Assembly (NCBI GenBank): GCA_943787985.1 | Contig: CALSOO010000010.1 | Coordinates: forward strand, 1-64,000 | Direction: 5' to 3' | DNA length: 64,000 bases | Origin: an uncultured Paracoccaceae bacterium | Lineage (GTDB): Bacteria > Pseudomonadota > Alphaproteobacteria > Rhodobacterales > Rhodobacteraceae | In this document: positions 1 to 8,583 of the stretch, piece after piece | Layout of the letters: each line of letters opens with the position of its first letter | How positions within the stretch are numbered: position 1 is the first letter of the stretch | Notes under the pieces: generated by a model | Told to the model about the DNA's origin: nothing | The model's input: only the letters and a program-made list of their open reading frames with translations | The model's database searches: none | Made by a program: the position numbers and the translations under genes

Positions 1-356
1 TACGTATATTCGACGCTAATATTCTATATATTGGGTATCTCATGTATACGTTCCCGATGTCCTGTCACGTAAGAAGACCCGCCCACCCCGTATATCGAAA
101 ACCACTTTCGATATTGTGAAACCACTCTGGGATCGTTTGCGGGACAGGGCGAAAAGACACTGTAAGCGAGCGTGATACTCGGGACAATTTGCAAAGATAG
201 TGATGGGGCGCTTTCACGCGATGTCTAGGAGTGTGTCCGATCTTCAGCCATGAGCGTGTTCACTCTCCCCATAAACGTCGCTGTGCAGACGCGGCATGCA
301 CGTTCCGCGCGCAGGGTTGCAAGTCACATGGTCTATCATTTGACGTGATGGGCTGG
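1..356. other. Gene-free stretch before tmk
   Basis: I see no convincing gene here. Short open frames have no recognisable protein. The only structure is a perfect inverted repeat at 92-114, with 9-base arms (ATATCGAAA / TTTCGATAT) and a 5-base spacer. It could be an operator for a gene left of the window or a small hairpin. Confidence 0.5.
92..114. promoter_or_regulatory. 9-5-9 inverted repeat, possible operator
   Basis: Arms ATATCGAAA (92-100) and TTTCGATAT (106-114) are perfectly complementary around ACCAC. There is no T-run to make it a terminator on either strand. A related GAAACCACT follows at 118-126. Its function is unknown. Confidence 0.3.
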
Positions 357-992
357 TTAACTCAAGGCCGCTTCAACAGCTGCACGTACATCATTTGCGA
401 CCGCATCCATCTTTTGATCACCGTTTAACACGACAAATCGCGATTTGAATTCTTCAGCTAAGGCAAGAAAACCTGCACGCATTTGTTTTTGCAGGGCGGT
501 TCCAAAAGTTTCAAACCGCTCCTCGGTTCCATTGCGCGACAATGCTCTGGATAGGCCGGTTTCAGGATCCATATCGATCAATACGGTGAGGTCCGGTTCG
601 CGCCCGATCATCAGTTGATGCAGTTGGTCAACCGTTGTGCGCAGATCGCCACGTGACAGCCCTTGATACATGCGCGTGCTGTCCGCAAAGCGATCACAGA
701 TTACAATTTTTCCGTCCGCCAAAGCGGGCAGGATTGTGCGCTCCATGTGATCGCGGCGGGCCGCAGTAAACAGCAGGATTTCGGTTTCGGCAGACCAGCG
801 GTCAGGGTCACCTTGCAAGACCAATGCGCGGATTTCTTCGGCGCCTGCGCTTCCTCCGGGTTCTCTGGTCAAAACAACGTCGTGCCCTTGTGCCGTCAAA
901 TGTTCGGCCAACAAGCGGGCTTGTGTGGATTTCCCCGATCCATCTATACCCTCAAATGTGAGGAATAGGCCGGACATTGCAGTTTCGCTCAC
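357..992 (-). CDS. tmk: Thymidylate kinase
   Basis: This gene encodes dTMP kinase (211 residues), which phosphorylates dTMP to dTDP with ATP in the cytoplasmic dTTP pathway. The P-loop is visible near the N-terminus (EGIDGSGKST, about residues 14-23). It is followed by the TREPGGS segment and the DRFADS motif that contacts the nucleotide, and the length is normal for the family. Its start overlaps the end of the upstream carboxypeptidase gene by four bases, so the two are probably co-transcribed. A dacA-like/tmk order is common in Rhodobacteraceae, so this end of the window looks like stable chromosome. Confidence 0.95.
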   Translation of the reverse strand: MSETAMSGLFLTFEGIDGSGKSTQARLLAEHLTAQGHDVVLTREPGGSAGAEEIRALVLQGDPDRWSAETEILLFTAARRDHMERTILPALADGKIVICDRFADSTRMYQGLSRGDLRTTVDQLHQLMIGREPDLTVLIDMDPETGLSRALSRNGTEERFETFGTALQKQMRAGFLALAEEFKSRFVVLNGDQKMDAVANDVRAAVEAALS

Positions 993-2170
993 GAGCCTTG
1001 CGCAGTCTCTTGTGGGCCATCGTTCAGCCGTTCTATCAGTTTCATGGCCGCAGTGCTGATCCGCGCCATGAAGCCGCCATCTGCGACAGCCTTTTGCGCC
1101 ACCAACGGTATGCGTATCTCGGGCAGCCCCTCAGGAGAGATGACCAGTTCTGCCAAAGGTTGCCCTTGTTCAATCGGAGCTTCGATAGGGCCCGTATATA
1201 CCACGTCTGCGGGCACTTCGGTTCCATTCAAAACCGGCAAAAGAACAGAAATATCTTCGGCGGGGACAAGGCCGACCGTAGGGGCCTCGCCCATCCACAC
1301 GTCAGCTGTTGCGATGCGCTCTCCTGCTTTGGCGATATTGCGCTGTGCAAACTGACGGAAGGCCCAGTTGACGATCGCCTCGGATTCCTGAGCGCGGGCC
1401 TGTGAGGTGTCCAAGCCTGAAATCACAAAGATGACGCGGCGGTTGCCCTGTTTTGCGGATCCTACAAGGCCGTACCCCGCTTCTTGGGTGTGTCCCGTTT
1501 TGAGGCCATCGACACCGATCCCCAAGCTGAGCAAAGGGTTCCGGTTCAAACGGTTTGCGGATTCCTTTGGATCGAACAAGAAATCTTTTTGGGCAAACAT
1601 GGGGTAGAATTCGGGGAAGTCGGTGATCAGCAGGTTCGCCAAAAGCGCCAGATCGCGCATCGACATGCGCTGGCCCGAGGCAGGCCAGCCGTTCGAGTTG
1701 GCGAAGGTTGAGTTGGTCATGCCGAGCTGTTGTGCACGCTGGGTCATAAGGCGGGCAAATCCTGCTTCTGTTCCATCAGGGCTTAAAGCTTCAGCGATGA
1801 CCACGCAGGCGTCATTGCCTGACAATACGATGATACCTTTGATCAAATCCTCGACTTTGACCCGTTCGCCAGCTTTCAAAAACAGTGTCGATCCACCATA
1901 GCTTTGGGCTTTGGATGACACAGGCAACTCTTCGAGCATATCAAGGCCGCCGTTGGATTTACCGCGCTTTACAGCTTCGAATGCCATGTAAAGCGTCATC
2001 AACTTGGACATGGACGCGGGGGGCAGCGGCGTGTCGGCATTTTTGTTCAACAACACTGTGCCGGTGGTGTGGTCGATCACAAAGGCCGCCGTCGCGCGGG
2101 TTTCAAACGCCTGCGCGGATACAACAGTGGACAGGATCACCGCGAAGGCGGCTGCGATGTGGCGTATCAT
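989..2170 (-). CDS. dacA: D-alanyl-D-alanine carboxypeptidase (PBP5/6 type)
   Basis: A periplasmic penicillin-binding protein of 393 residues that removes the terminal D-Ala from peptidoglycan pentapeptides. The N-terminus is a Sec signal peptide ending near ..VVSAQA. All three active-site motifs are visible: SMSK (the Ser nucleophile in PASMSKLM, near residue 54), SGN (LSGNDA) and KTG (GLKTGHT). A beta-rich C-terminal region fits the PBP5 C-terminal domain that positions the enzyme at the membrane. It lies between the SPOR lipoprotein gene, 18 bases upstream, and tmk, which it overlaps by four bases. This suggests one cell-wall transcription unit. Confidence 0.93.
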   Translation of the reverse strand: MIRHIAAAFAVILSTVVSAQAFETRATAAFVIDHTTGTVLLNKNADTPLPPASMSKLMTLYMAFEAVKRGKSNGGLDMLEELPVSSKAQSYGGSTLFLKAGERVKVEDLIKGIIVLSGNDACVVIAEALSPDGTEAGFARLMTQRAQQLGMTNSTFANSNGWPASGQRMSMRDLALLANLLITDFPEFYPMFAQKDFLFDPKESANRLNRNPLLSLGIGVDGLKTGHTQEAGYGLVGSAKQGNRRVIFVISGLDTSQARAQESEAIVNWAFRQFAQRNIAKAGERIATADVWMGEAPTVGLVPAEDISVLLPVLNGTEVPADVVYTGPIEAPIEQGQPLAELVISPEGLPEIRIPLVAQKAVADGGFMARISTAAMKLIERLNDGPQETAQGS

Positions 2171-2188
2171 GCGGCGAGTCCTTTTAGA

Positions 2189-3067
2189 TCAGTTCGTCAC
2201 AGCATAGGCATCCGAAAAGCCCTGCTCTTTGATGGTTTTCAACAGCGCTTTGCGCTCGGAATTTGTCACCGCCGGTCCGACAACCACACGCCAGAATGGC
2301 TTGCCGTTGTTCTCGCCGCGTTTGATTGTGGGCAACATGCCAGCGCTGCGCATCTGTTGGGCTGTTCGGTTGGCATTTGCTTCAACCGAGAAAATGCCGA
2401 TCTGGATAAAGGGCTTATCTAGGTTAGAGGCGCGCGGTGCAGGAGTCGGGGCTGAAGGTGGCGCAGCTGCATCAAGGGCAGCCGCTGCGGTGGCAACAGG
2501 ATCGAGAGAGGTCTCGGTCACATCAGCGGGGGCTTCAACGCCTTCGGCTTCGGTTGCAGCTTCTGGCGCTGCAACGGGCACTTCTTCTTTGCGCAGTGCT
2601 GTGACGTTGAGCTCTGCCGGTGCGCCGGCCAGCATGCCAAGCGCTTCGGCCGCGTCCGAAGAAATTTGCAAGCGTGGCCCGGGGATGTCCCGTTCGCGAC
2701 GGAACAATGCGCCGACGACGAATTTGTTGTTGGCTTTGTTGCGGATGATCACCCGCTCGGGGTCGGTCACGTCCGGATGAGCGACCCATACTCCACCAAG
2801 TGAGGGGCGTCCGTCCCAAAGACCGGCTTCATTGGCTGAAAACACCTCGGGTGCTTCAATGTCACGCTCGGTTGTTTCTGTGCCGCGCCCTGTGCTGCGG
2901 GGTGTCTGTGTGCCGTCGGCGTTGCGTTCGGCTGCGACGGGGAAACGGAAGTTCCCCGCTTCATCGCATCCGCTCAAAAGGCTAACACCAATGAGTGCTG
3001 CCAATGCTGGTTTTGTCCAGTGCAGGGGGTGCCTGATAGTCGTCGCGCTGCCCATTGCTCGTGTCAT
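2189..3067 (-). CDS. SPOR-domain lipoprotein, RlpA-like
   Basis: This is a 292-residue lipoprotein. A hydrophobic signal ends in a lipobox (LLSGC, Cys near 34), so lipidation is expected. The central segment (..VIIRNKANNKFVVG.. to ..LNVTAL) resembles the end of the double-psi beta-barrel of RlpA septal proteins, but the usual catalytic Asp/His region is not obvious. An Ala/Pro/Glu-rich linker leads to a C-terminal SPOR domain (about 220-292, FIQIGIFSVEANA..), which binds denuded septal peptidoglycan. It sits directly upstream of the D,D-carboxypeptidase gene on the same strand, consistent with a cell-division or wall-remodelling role. Whether it still has lytic transglycosylase activity cannot be read from the sequence. 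Confidence 0.8.
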   Translation of the reverse strand: MTRAMGSATTIRHPLHWTKPALAALIGVSLLSGCDEAGNFRFPVAAERNADGTQTPRSTGRGTETTERDIEAPEVFSANEAGLWDGRPSLGGVWVAHPDVTDPERVIIRNKANNKFVVGALFRRERDIPGPRLQISSDAAEALGMLAGAPAELNVTALRKEEVPVAAPEAATEAEGVEAPADVTETSLDPVATAAAALDAAAPPSAPTPAPRASNLDKPFIQIGIFSVEANANRTAQQMRSAGMLPTIKRGENNGKPFWRVVVGPAVTNSERKALLKTIKEQGFSDAYAVTN

Positions 3068-3273
3068 CCTTGCCTGTTGTGGCGCCGCCCGCGCCTTGTG
3101 TGCCGAATTTGAGGCACATTGATTGGCCCCCTGACGGGGGTCTTGAAGTCACATTAGCCTGTCAAAGCCTATCTGAAAAGCACCAGCCGACGCGATCGGC
3201 AAAAATCCCCATAAAGTGTGTACGAAATTGCCTGTTTGCAGAATCAGATTTGGACATTTAAACGATGCGTGTC

Positions 3274-3363
3274 GGAGGAGTGGCAGAGTGGTCGAATGCA
3301 CCGGTCTTGAAAACCGACGAGGGTGAAAGTCCTCCCAGGGTTCGAATCCCTGTTCCTCCGCCA
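3274..3363 (+). tRNA. tRNA-Ser (anticodon UGA)
   Basis: A complete class II tRNA. The acceptor arm GGAGGAG pairs with TTCCTCC (one G-U pair), followed by discriminator G and an encoded CCA at 3361-3363. The anticodon loop CTTGAAA carries TGA at 3308-3310. There is a long variable arm and a T-arm with TTCGAAT. Its 3' end faces an integrase remnant 150 bases away, the classic arrangement for island insertion into tRNA-Ser. Confidence 0.96.
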
Positions 3364-3393
3364 TTTGGCTCTTTCATAAATAATTGATCTATA

Positions 3394-3482
3394 TCAACCG
3401 CTCTCATAGGGGCTTTGTTTATATGGCAATTTCCCATTCTCACCCTCTCATTAACTATCAACCACTCTCATACTATCTCATG
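3394..3482. repeat. Degenerate CTCTCAT repeats next to integrase
   Basis: Four related direct repeats lie between the tRNA and the integrase remnant: TCAACCGCTCTCATA (3394-3408), TCACCCTCTCATTA (3440-3453), TCAACCACTCTCATA (3459-3473) and ACTATCTCATGT (3472 on). Repeats of this kind beside an integrase are typical arm-type integrase binding sites. The role is inferred. Confidence 0.4.
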
Positions 3483-3513
3483 TATAAAGTGGGGTAGAAT
3501 GGGGGGTAGAGAT

Positions 3514-4639
3514 ATGGCGCTGCACAAACTGACCGATGCGAAGGTCCAAAATCTCAAAGGTACAGGCAAAATCGGTGATGGTGGCGGTCTATAGCTCGTC
3601 TCACAAGAAAGCGGCGCAAAGCAGTGGTTCGCCAGAATTTCGATCCAAGGCAAGCGTCGTGAGATTGGTTTGGGCGGTTATCCCGTCGTCACGTTGGAAA
3701 TGGCGCGGCGGTCAGCATTGGAAGCCCGTAGGGTCGCCAAAGAGGGCGGAGACCCCATCGCTGAACGTCGGCGCAATCAGAATGTCCCGACCTTCCGTGA
3801 AGCCTGTTACAAAGTGCTGGAAATCCGCAAGGCTGGCTGGTCAAATCCCAAGCACGCCCAACAATTCATCAACACGCTTGAAACCTACGCCTTCCCTGCG
3901 CTGGGTGATCTGCTGGTGTCCAACATTGAAAGCCACCATGTATCTGAGCGCACTGTCCCCGATCTGGTTGGAAAAGGCGGAAACAGCGGGTCGTGTGAAG
4001 CAGCGCATCGAAGTTGTGATGAAGTGGTCAATGGCGCGAGGGTATCGCACCCAGAACCCCGTAGAAGCCGCCACAGAGGGATTGCCCAAGCAGGTCAAGA
4101 AAGTCACGCACCGCAAAGCCTTGGCCTACACAGACGCAGCACAGTGTGTCACAGCAATTCAAGCATCGAACGCGCATCCGCGTACAAAGCTGGCCATAGA
4201 ATTTATGATCCTGTGCGCATCCAGACCCAAAGAGGTGCGCACGGCGCGCTGGGACCAGGTCGATGAAGACAGCAAGGTCTGGACGATCAATGGCGACGAA
4301 ATGAAGACCGGCCAAACGCATCAAGTGCCACTTTCAGATCGAGCGTTTCAAATTCTGATGGAGGCCCGCGGCCTGTCAGATCGCAGCGACTTGATGTTCG
4401 CGGGATCAAAGCACGGCAAGCCAATCTCGGAAAACACCTTTGTGAAACTGATCCGCAGCTTGAGCTACGAGGTCGACGCACATGGTTTCCGCACCACTTT
4501 CCGTACTTGGGTGGCTGAACAAACCTCATACGACGCTGACAGCGCAGAACGCGCCCTAAGCCACACCATCGGCAACAGTGCCCGTCAGGCATATGACCGG
4601 AGCGACCTGTTGGATAGGGCCGTTAGAACCTCAAACTTG
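3514..4639 (+). pseudogene. Tyrosine integrase (DUF4102/P4 type), broken
   Basis: Remnant of a tRNA-targeting site-specific recombinase. Translation from ATG 3514 gives an N-terminal arm-binding domain (MALHKLTDAKVQNLKG..). An in-frame TAG sits at 3592, and an extra base near 3940 moves the catalytic part into another frame. The catalytic residues survive in pieces: Arg in ASRPKEVR, H-x-x-R in AHGFRTTFR, the second His in LSHTIGNS and the Tyr in QAYDRSD. The reading frame leaves recognisable integrase shortly after DLLDR, where an IS21-family end begins at about 4640. The gene therefore has a nonsense codon, a frameshift and a lost C-terminus. Its position beside tRNA-Ser marks an old genomic island whose mobility is dead. 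Confidence 0.88.
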
Positions 4640-4803
4640 TGTCAATCGCAGAGTAAAAAGGGGCCAAGTCGCGGCTTAAAACGGGTCCACTGAGCTATCG
4701 CTTTTTGTGCGCTTTGGCGCGAGTGCTCCCCATATAGCTAACGCGTGCCAAAGCGCATGTTGGCCCTTTGGCCAACATTATTTTGATCTGGATAGAGCTT
4801 TGA

Positions 4804-5556
4804 TTACTTTTGCTTGCTGCGGCTGTGTTTGAGACGGTAACTTTCGCCGTTCATCTCGAGAATGTGGACGTGGTGGGTCAAGCGATCCAGCAATGCGCCG
4901 GTCAGGCGCTCGGAGCCGAAGACTTCAGTCCATTCGTCGAAGGGCAGATTTGATGTGATGATGATGGATCCGCGCTCATAGCATTGGGATATGACCTCGA
5001 AGAGGAGCTCCGCGCCAGATTTGCTGAGCGGCACGAAGCCCAACTCGTCGATGATCAACAGGTTTTGACTGGTGAGTTGTTTCTGCAGGCGTTGCAACCT
5101 TCGCTCATCTTGCGCCTCGATCAGGTCATGGACCAATGCCGCAGCCGTCGTGAAGCGCACCTTCAGCCCTCTTTGGCATGCGGCCAATCCAAGCCCCAAA
5201 GCGATATGTGTTTTGCCAGTCCCTGATGGTCCAAGGGCGATGATGTTTTCTCTGCGATCCATATACTCACACCGCGCCAGCTCCATGGTCAGAGGCTTGT
5301 TCAGGCTGGGCATTATCTTGAAGTCAAAGCTGTCCAGACTTTTGGTGCTGGGGAACTTGGCGGCCTTGATGCGCCGTTCAATCATTCGCCGTTCGCGGTC
5401 AATCAGCTCCATCTCACATAGCCGCGCCAGATATTGGACGTGGTCTTTGTTCTCGGCGGCACAAAGCTGTGCTTGCTTTGCGTACTCTCCTTTGAACGTC
5501 GGCAAACGCAATGTCTTGAGGTGGTGATGCAGCAGGATTTGAGGCGCGTCGGTCAT
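4804..5556 (-). CDS. istB: IS21-family helper ATPase IstB
   Basis: AAA+ ATPase (250 residues) that works with the IstA transposase to select the target and form the strand-transfer complex. The chosen start is ATG at 5554-5556 (MTDAPQILL..), because it overlaps the istA stop in an ATGA. A longer upstream reading would run through istA. The Walker A motif GPSGTGKTH lies near residue 110 and the Walker B motif LLIIDELGF near 170, and the protein looks full length. The four-base overlap implies translational coupling with istA, as is usual in this family. Confidence 0.93.
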   Translation of the reverse strand: MTDAPQILLHHHLKTLRLPTFKGEYAKQAQLCAAENKDHVQYLARLCEMELIDRERRMIERRIKAAKFPSTKSLDSFDFKIMPSLNKPLTMELARCEYMDRRENIIALGPSGTGKTHIALGLGLAACQRGLKVRFTTAAALVHDLIEAQDERRLQRLQKQLTSQNLLIIDELGFVPLSKSGAELLFEVISQCYERGSIIITSNLPFDEWTEVFGSERLTGALLDRLTHHVHILEMNGESYRLKHSRSKQK

Positions 5557-7052
5557 GCCGCTGTCCCTCCCATCAGGCTCATGTAGCTGGCCGGGCGGGT
5601 TGTGCCCACATTGGCCTTGGGCAAATACGGATAGAAGTCCAAATCCAGCCGTGGTGGTCGCTTTTCGACCCGACACAGCACAAGATGTTTAACAGCGTCA
5701 TAACCGATCGCACCCAGATCAATGGCATGGCTGATTGCACCCTGCACGACGTCGACCTCGAAGGTTTCCAAAAGGCGCAGAACTTGCACGTATTCCCGCT
5801 TGCCCGGTTTGCCCATTCGGGCTTCGAGCAGCCGGTGCAGGGTCGCGAAGACATCTGGCAAATCCCAGCCCTGTAACGGCGCGGCCTGATCCAATGCACC
5901 AACCTTTTGTTCAATCAAAGGCAAAAAGTGGAGCGGGTCGAAGATCATATCTGCGGATGCATAGGATCGTTCGTGTCGTGCAATCACCTCATTGCCGCAA
6001 CCGATCAGGACCTCATGCACAAAGCCACGCACATGGACGTCGTGATGCGCATACGCCACCGGCACAGAGTAATCATTGCCGCGATATCGCACCATCGAGA
6101 TCGAGGTTGCCCGTGTACTGACATGATCGCAGGCTTCATATTCTGCGACGGGCAATCCCATCAGCGCATCCAAGTCGGACATCAAACGCTTACCGATGGT
6201 CATGTCATGGCCGCGCAACGTATCGCCCTGACGCGCCAAACATTTCTCTTCCAGATGGGCGTTCAGATCATCAAAGCTGTCATAACGCGGCGCGGGCACC
6301 ATGAAGTTGCGACGTGTGTAACCAACCATCCCCTCAACATTGCCTTTGTCGTTCCCGCGAGCGGGCCGCCCAAACTTGTCATCAAACAGGTAGTGCGACT
6401 GCAACTCTGTGAACCGACGCGTCCGGACACGGGTGCGCTCACCCAGAATCCGCGCCACGGCGATCTTGGTGTTATCGTAGAGAATGGATTGGGGAATGCC
6501 GCCGAAGAAAGCAAAGGCCGACACGTGGCCATCGCAAAACGCCTCGGTCGTCTCAGCAGGATATCCCTTCACAAACACCGCATCCGAATGCGGTAAACTC
6601 ATCACAAAGAAGTGGATCTTGCATTCTACGCCGCCAATCACCCCAAGTGTCTCGCCAAAGTCCACTTGCGCGTGCCCTGGCCGATGCGACAGCGGTACAA
6701 ACACTTCTTTGGTGCGTCGCTTTTGTTCGCGCACGTAATAGGTCACCGTGGTCAGGCTGCCTGCGTATCCGTGTTCGTCGCGCAACCGTTCAAAAATCCG
6801 CTTCGCGGTGTGCCGCTGCTTTTTGATCAGGGCTTTATCCGTCCGCAAAATCTCATCAATGACACCGACATAACCATCAAGCGTTGGTCGCCGTGGGGCT
6901 TCTGAACGGCGATACCCTGGCGGCAAAGCATGACGCAGCATCTTCGCTATCGTCTTGCGGTCCTTGTTGAAATAACGGGCCGCCGCACGAACAGACATAC
7001 CGTCCTTCAAACACGCACGGCGCACACGACTATAAATATCCACAGAATACAT
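5553..7052 (-). CDS. istA: IS21-family transposase IstA
   Basis: DDE transposase of 499 residues. It has an N-terminal helix-turn-helix (KDGMSVRAAARYFNKDRKTI, about 15-34) and a retroviral-integrase-like core whose first acidic residue is in HAQVDFGE (about 150). A further DDE segment follows (SILYDNTKIAV), and the C-terminal Mu-type beta barrel is present. The frame is intact and the element has matching ends, so it may still be active. It is followed by istB with an ATGA overlap. It lies within the eroded tRNA-Ser island. Confidence 0.93.
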   Translation of the reverse strand: MYSVDIYSRVRRACLKDGMSVRAAARYFNKDRKTIAKMLRHALPPGYRRSEAPRRPTLDGYVGVIDEILRTDKALIKKQRHTAKRIFERLRDEHGYAGSLTTVTYYVREQKRRTKEVFVPLSHRPGHAQVDFGETLGVIGGVECKIHFFVMSLPHSDAVFVKGYPAETTEAFCDGHVSAFAFFGGIPQSILYDNTKIAVARILGERTRVRTRRFTELQSHYLFDDKFGRPARGNDKGNVEGMVGYTRRNFMVPAPRYDSFDDLNAHLEEKCLARQGDTLRGHDMTIGKRLMSDLDALMGLPVAEYEACDHVSTRATSISMVRYRGNDYSVPVAYAHHDVHVRGFVHEVLIGCGNEVIARHERSYASADMIFDPLHFLPLIEQKVGALDQAAPLQGWDLPDVFATLHRLLEARMGKPGKREYVQVLRLLETFEVDVVQGAISHAIDLGAIGYDAVKHLVLCRVEKRPPRLDLDFYPYLPKANVGTTRPASYMSLMGGTAA

Positions 7053-7108
7053 CTCCCGCCCTCCGATAACTCGAAGGGCACAAACTGGCGGACTTTTACT
7101 CCGCTACA

Positions 7109-7434
7109 ACCGCGCTAAGCAGTCGTTTCTGTGGCCCATTATTGCTCCGCGTTTTACAGGCGGGGTCGCTACCTCGATAACATCTTCATCGAACGGTTGT
7201 GGCGGTCACTGAAGCAGGAGGCTGTCTATCTGCATGAATTGCAGGACGGCTTCCAAGCCAAACGCGTGATCAAAGACTGGATCAGGTTTTATAACACCGA
7301 GCGGCCTCACACGGCTCTCGACAAGCGAACCCCTGACGACGCATTCTTTGACACAGAACGATCCCAGAAAGCGGCATGAAACCAACCAAATTACATCTTA
7401 GCTGAGCCGCAAAACTGTCCGAATTAGTGGGACT
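7109..7434 (+). pseudogene. IS3-family transposase C-terminal remnant
   Basis: Only the last third of an IS3-family OrfB is present, read up to the stop at 7377-7379. The terminal DDE segment is clear (GRYLDNIFIERLWRSLK.., then FYNTERPHTALDKRTP). The motif containing the final catalytic Glu of the DDE triad is retained, while the rest of the gene is missing at the IS21 right end. After the stop, the sequence GCCGCAAAACTGTCCGAATT (7406-7425) looks like the IS3 right terminus, ending near 7434. The fragment cannot be active. Confidence 0.8.
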
Positions 7435-7746
7435 ACTTCATCCTGCCGGTGCCGAAATCATACCATAAGACCTTATTGGGGGTCGTAAACACTGATCCAA
7501 TTGAACTTTCCCTGATCCGCAATGCGAAAGTCTTGGGTTTTTCTGGTGCCGTTTTTGTCCTTTGTTGAGGCGCAGCGAAGGTCTTGCTATGCAGGAGCCA
7601 TCCACACACGACCTTCGCTGCGAGTGCTAACTCCTTCGGTCAACTTGTTGAAAGCGGACTTTCAGGACTGCGAACATATTTTTCCAATGTGCAAATTTGG
7701 CGAACGGCATGAATGAGCGGCGGTAAAAGTTCCTACCCCGATCAAT
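7435..7746. other. Intergenic stretch with a long inverted repeat
   Basis: No gene is supported between the IS3 remnant and the GntR gene. A perfect 13-bp inverted repeat is present: CGCAGCGAAGGTC at 7571-7583 and its complement at 7610-7622, separated by 26 bases. It has no T-run and is probably a remnant of a mobile or dispersed repeat. Confidence 0.5.
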
Positions 7747-8475
7747 TCACCCGCGCGATTGCTCTGCATCGCTCTGAGAAGCAGTTTGATATTCTCTAAC
7801 GAGATGGCCGATATGAGCCGACAAGACGGTCATAGCGTGATCTATGTGACCCTCTTTGCAAGCTTGTATCAGGTCTAGATGTTCCTCCATTGAGCGATCA
7901 AGATGGGTGTTCATGGTCGTGAATAGGTGGGTTCGCAAGGCCATCAGCGGGCCAACCGTATGGGAATACGCACGGGCAATGGACTTGTTGCCCCCGCACT
8001 CGATAATGGCCGCATGGAAGGCCAAGTCGCCTGCGGTATAAGCGGCTGGATCGTTGTTTTTTATAGCCAAAGCCATGCTCGCAGCACCTTTGCTTAGGGC
8101 GTCAATCAGCGTGTTTGGGTTGGCTTCCATCGCCATTTGCAAACTTGCACTTTCCAGCACCGCGCGATGATCGCACAAGTCGAATGCTGATTTTACGCTT
8201 GGCGTAAAGACGAAACTACCGACCTTAGGCAAAACTTCGACAAGGCCCTCATATTGCAACAATGCCAATGCGTTATGAACCGGTGATCTGCTGACCCCAA
8301 GCATATCAGCCAGCTTTTGCTCGGAGAGTTTTGACCCCAATGGGAGTTCGCCCAAGATGATCGCGCTACGAATACGATCGGCGGTGGCTTCCATCAATGA
8401 TGGGATCGGTTCAAGCCGTTCCATTTTTTGTCCTCTTGCATTGTCTGTTGCCCTAACTGCACTGGAAGGCCGCAA
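7747..8475 (-). CDS. GntR-family regulator, FCD subfamily
   Basis: A transcription factor with an N-terminal winged helix (ADRIRSAIILGELPLGSKLSEQ to SRSPVHNALALL) and a C-terminal all-helical FCD ligand-binding domain. FCD domains often use Asp and His residues to hold a metal and a carboxylate effector. The longest frame gives 242 residues. ATG at 8422-8424 (MERLEPIPSL..) is a plausible alternative start that trims an unconserved 17-residue extension. It is divergent from the 2-hydroxyacid catabolic and TRAP gene cluster and probably represses or activates it in response to the transported acid. Confidence 0.88.
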   Translation of the reverse strand: MRPSSAVRATDNARGQKMERLEPIPSLMEATADRIRSAIILGELPLGSKLSEQKLADMLGVSRSPVHNALALLQYEGLVEVLPKVGSFVFTPSVKSAFDLCDHRAVLESASLQMAMEANPNTLIDALSKGAASMALAIKNNDPAAYTAGDLAFHAAIIECGGNKSIARAYSHTVGPLMALRTHLFTTMNTHLDRSMEEHLDLIQACKEGHIDHAMTVLSAHIGHLVREYQTASQSDAEQSRG

Positions 8476-8583
8476 TTCTCAAGCCACTTGACTCAGACGT
8501 CAAACATGTAACATGTTAGTTTTGCGGGCAAGACAAATTGGTCTTGTCAGTCTGACAGAGAGTCCTTGGGAGGGGATAGGCCA

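Larger units (their letters stand above)
4640..7108 (-). mobile_element. IS21-family insertion sequence
   Basis: A 2.5-kb element with istA and istB in the minus orientation. Imperfect terminal inverted repeats are visible. The left end begins TGTCAATCGCAGAGTAAAA at 4640, and the right end, read inward from 7108, begins TGTAGCGGAGTAAAA. Inside the left end there is a 9-bp hairpin (4757-4778) and a 10-bp inverted repeat (GCGCTTTGGC / GCCAAAGCGC). I find no target duplication: the left flank ends ..CAAACTTG and the right flank begins ACCGCGC. The left flank is integrase and the right flank is the tail of an IS3 transposase. This suggests insertion followed by deletion, or recombination between elements. 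Confidence 0.8.

Noticed and set aside
36-3486. TATCTCATGTATA occurs at 36-48 and 3474-3486, as if it were a pair of att sites.
   Set aside because: The segment between carries conserved core genes and a tRNA, and only 13 AT-rich bases match, so chance or a shared regulatory motif is more likely.
4757-4778. A 9-bp hairpin downstream of istB taken as a terminator.
   Set aside because: On the minus strand no T-run follows the stem. It is more likely part of the IS21 end structure.
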